This document shows, piece after piece, positions 4,739-5,304 of a stretch of DNA of 5,304 bases. Below the pieces are notes generated by a model. It was given only the letters and a program-made list of their open reading frames with translations. It was not told the DNA's origin and searched no databases. Numbering within the stretch: position 1 is the first letter of the stretch; each line of letters starts with the position of its first letter. The position numbers were made by a program, and so were the translations under genes. The DNA is from JBHIBA01 sp046758845 (GTDB taxonomy: Bacteria; UBA8248; JACPRG01; G963555815), in contig JBHIBA010000323.1 in assembly GCA_046758845.1 (NCBI GenBank), positions 1-5,304 on the forward strand, given 5' to 3'.

Positions 4739-5213
4739 ACACAACCCCCTTTCGGACGGGGTTGTTGTGAACATATTCAATCGCCTGTCTGACGGACTCG
4801 GGGGAGATCAGGTTTCGGTCATAACCTGGCCCTTCCTGCCAGAACCGAAAGCTTCGCTTGCTGGGTCTCTCCTGGACGATGAGTTGGTCCAGCACCGGGT
4901 CACGGCCTTCCTCTAAGTCCCGCTTGACCCGAGTTGAGAAAGGCCGTTTGATCCCGTAAATGAGGCGTTCCACACGGGCCATTGAAGACTGCGGGAAAAC
5001 GATCAGATGAACGTGGTCGCGCATGTACACGAAAGCCAGTAAGTGGAAGTCCTGTTTCTCCACCGCGCGATCGATGCTCCGAGACAAATGCTCCCTCCAG
5101 TTTTCCCGGTTCAGTAGTGGCAATCGACGGTAACAGGAGAACGTCAACTCATGAGCGTGCCGCGGCAAATCGAAATGCCGAATTCTTTTACGATGCAGTG
5201 ATGACGGGATCAT
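4737..5213 (-). CDS. REP-associated tyrosine transposase (RAYT, Y1_Tnp family), frameshifted near its end
   Basis: This encodes 158 residues of a single-strand DNA transposase of the Y1/HUH type related to IS200/IS605 TnpA, which cuts and joins DNA at REP palindromes. Seen: the N-terminal RKRIRHFDLPRHAHELTFSC (8-27) typical of RAYTs, and the metal-binding HVH at 67-69 in MRDHVHLIVFP. FWQEGPGYDRN lies at 124-134. In IEYVHNNPV, Y147 aligns with the catalytic Tyr of E. coli TnpA-REP (in VDYIYINPV). Catalytic residues are thus intact, but the frame stops just after NPVRKGVV, and the expected tail continues in another frame. The ATG at 5213 gives a normal N-terminus; a GAGG motif lies only three bases before it, which is close. 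Inverted REP-like elements flank the gene. Whether the short form works is unknown. Confidence 0.88.
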   Translation of the reverse strand: MIPSSLHRKRIRHFDLPRHAHELTFSCYRRLPLLNRENWREHLSRSIDRAVEKQDFHLLAFVYMRDHVHLIVFPQSSMARVERLIYGIKRPFSTRVKRDLEEGRDPVLDQLIVQERPSKRSFRFWQEGPGYDRNLISPESVRQAIEYVHNNPVRKGVV

Positions 5214-5231
5214 ATCCCTCAGATGCCAGGA

Positions 5232-5261
5232 GCACTGGCGGACAAGCCGCCAGTGGCACCC
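5232..5261 (-). repeat. REP-like palindrome, 5' side of the transposase
   Basis: Arms CACTGGCGG (5233-5241) and CCGCCAGTG (5247-5255) surround the loop ACAAG, with the GGGTGC foot on the - strand (5261-5256). It is the inverted partner of the copy at 4588-4617; one loop base differs. It lies 18 nt upstream of the transposase start codon. Confidence 0.85.
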
Positions 5262-5281
5262 CGTCTGTCTAACGCGCCCTA

Positions 5282-5297
5282 CGCAGGGGAAACTGCG
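5282..5297. repeat. Short hairpin at the window edge
   Basis: CGCAG (5282-5286) and CTGCG (5293-5297) form a five-base-pair stem with a six-base loop. On the - strand it is followed by GTAGGGCGC. It may be part of a further palindrome cut by the window end, or chance. Confidence 0.25.
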
Positions 5298-5304
5298 CCT
5301 CGCC

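Larger units (their letters stand above)
4588..5261 (-). mobile_element. RAYT unit: REP-associated tyrosine transposase flanked by inverted REPs
   Basis: A single Y1-type transposase gene sits between two near-identical 30-nt palindromes in opposite orientation, 22 nt from its restored stop and 18 nt from its start. This is the known layout of RAYT genes, which act on REP sequences in their own genome. I see no longer terminal inverted repeats and no target duplication. The transposase is frameshifted, so the unit may be inactive. Confidence 0.75.

Overview
The window looks like a piece of a GC-rich chromosome from an environmental, probably uncultivated bacterium. The gene families (CoxG/CoxM/CoxS-type subunits, a luciferase-like flavin monooxygenase, a REP-associated transposase) fit soil or sediment lineages such as Rokubacteria/Methylomirabilota, Desulfobacterota-like bacteria or Planctomycetes. 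I cannot place it from sequence alone.

Layout. Positions 1-125 hold two GC-rich hairpins and the ribosome binding site of the first gene. Positions 126-1994 (+) carry a tight three-gene cluster: a CoxG-like SRPBCC protein, a CoxM-like FAD subunit and a CoxS-like 2Fe-2S subunit of a xanthine dehydrogenase/CO dehydrogenase-family molybdenum hydroxylase. The catalytic molybdopterin subunit (CoxL) is absent. At its expected place, an ATG overlapping the coxS stop codon opens a reading frame of only ten codons. The sequence then turns into a non-coding stretch (1995-2338) with two inverted REP-like palindromes that share a GTAG foot. Positions 2339-3490 (-) encode a luciferase-like flavin-dependent monooxygenase, convergent with the cluster.

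Positions 3491-4283 have no convincing gene but much structure: a 17-nt tandem repeat, a pair of AT-rich imperfect direct repeats that can fold into hairpins, and a possible sigma-54 promoter pointing toward the monooxygenase. Positions 4284-4562 (-) encode a small lipoprotein of lower GC. Positions 4588-5261 are a compact REP/RAYT unit. Its tyrosine transposase gene (-) is flanked on both sides by near-identical 30-nt palindromes in inverted orientation, and a one-base frameshift in a G run cuts off its conserved C-terminal tail.

How the parts relate. The G-M-S genes would supply the electron-transfer half of a molybdenum hydroxylase plus an accessory protein, and need a large subunit encoded elsewhere. 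The monooxygenase may belong to the same oxidative catabolism, but that is only inference from proximity. The rest reads as repeat-rich accessory DNA shaped by REP/RAYT activity. I do not see a clearly new multi-gene system. The most notable signals are the apparent loss of coxL, the frameshifted RAYT with its inverted REP pair, and the structured repeats between 3660 and 4070.
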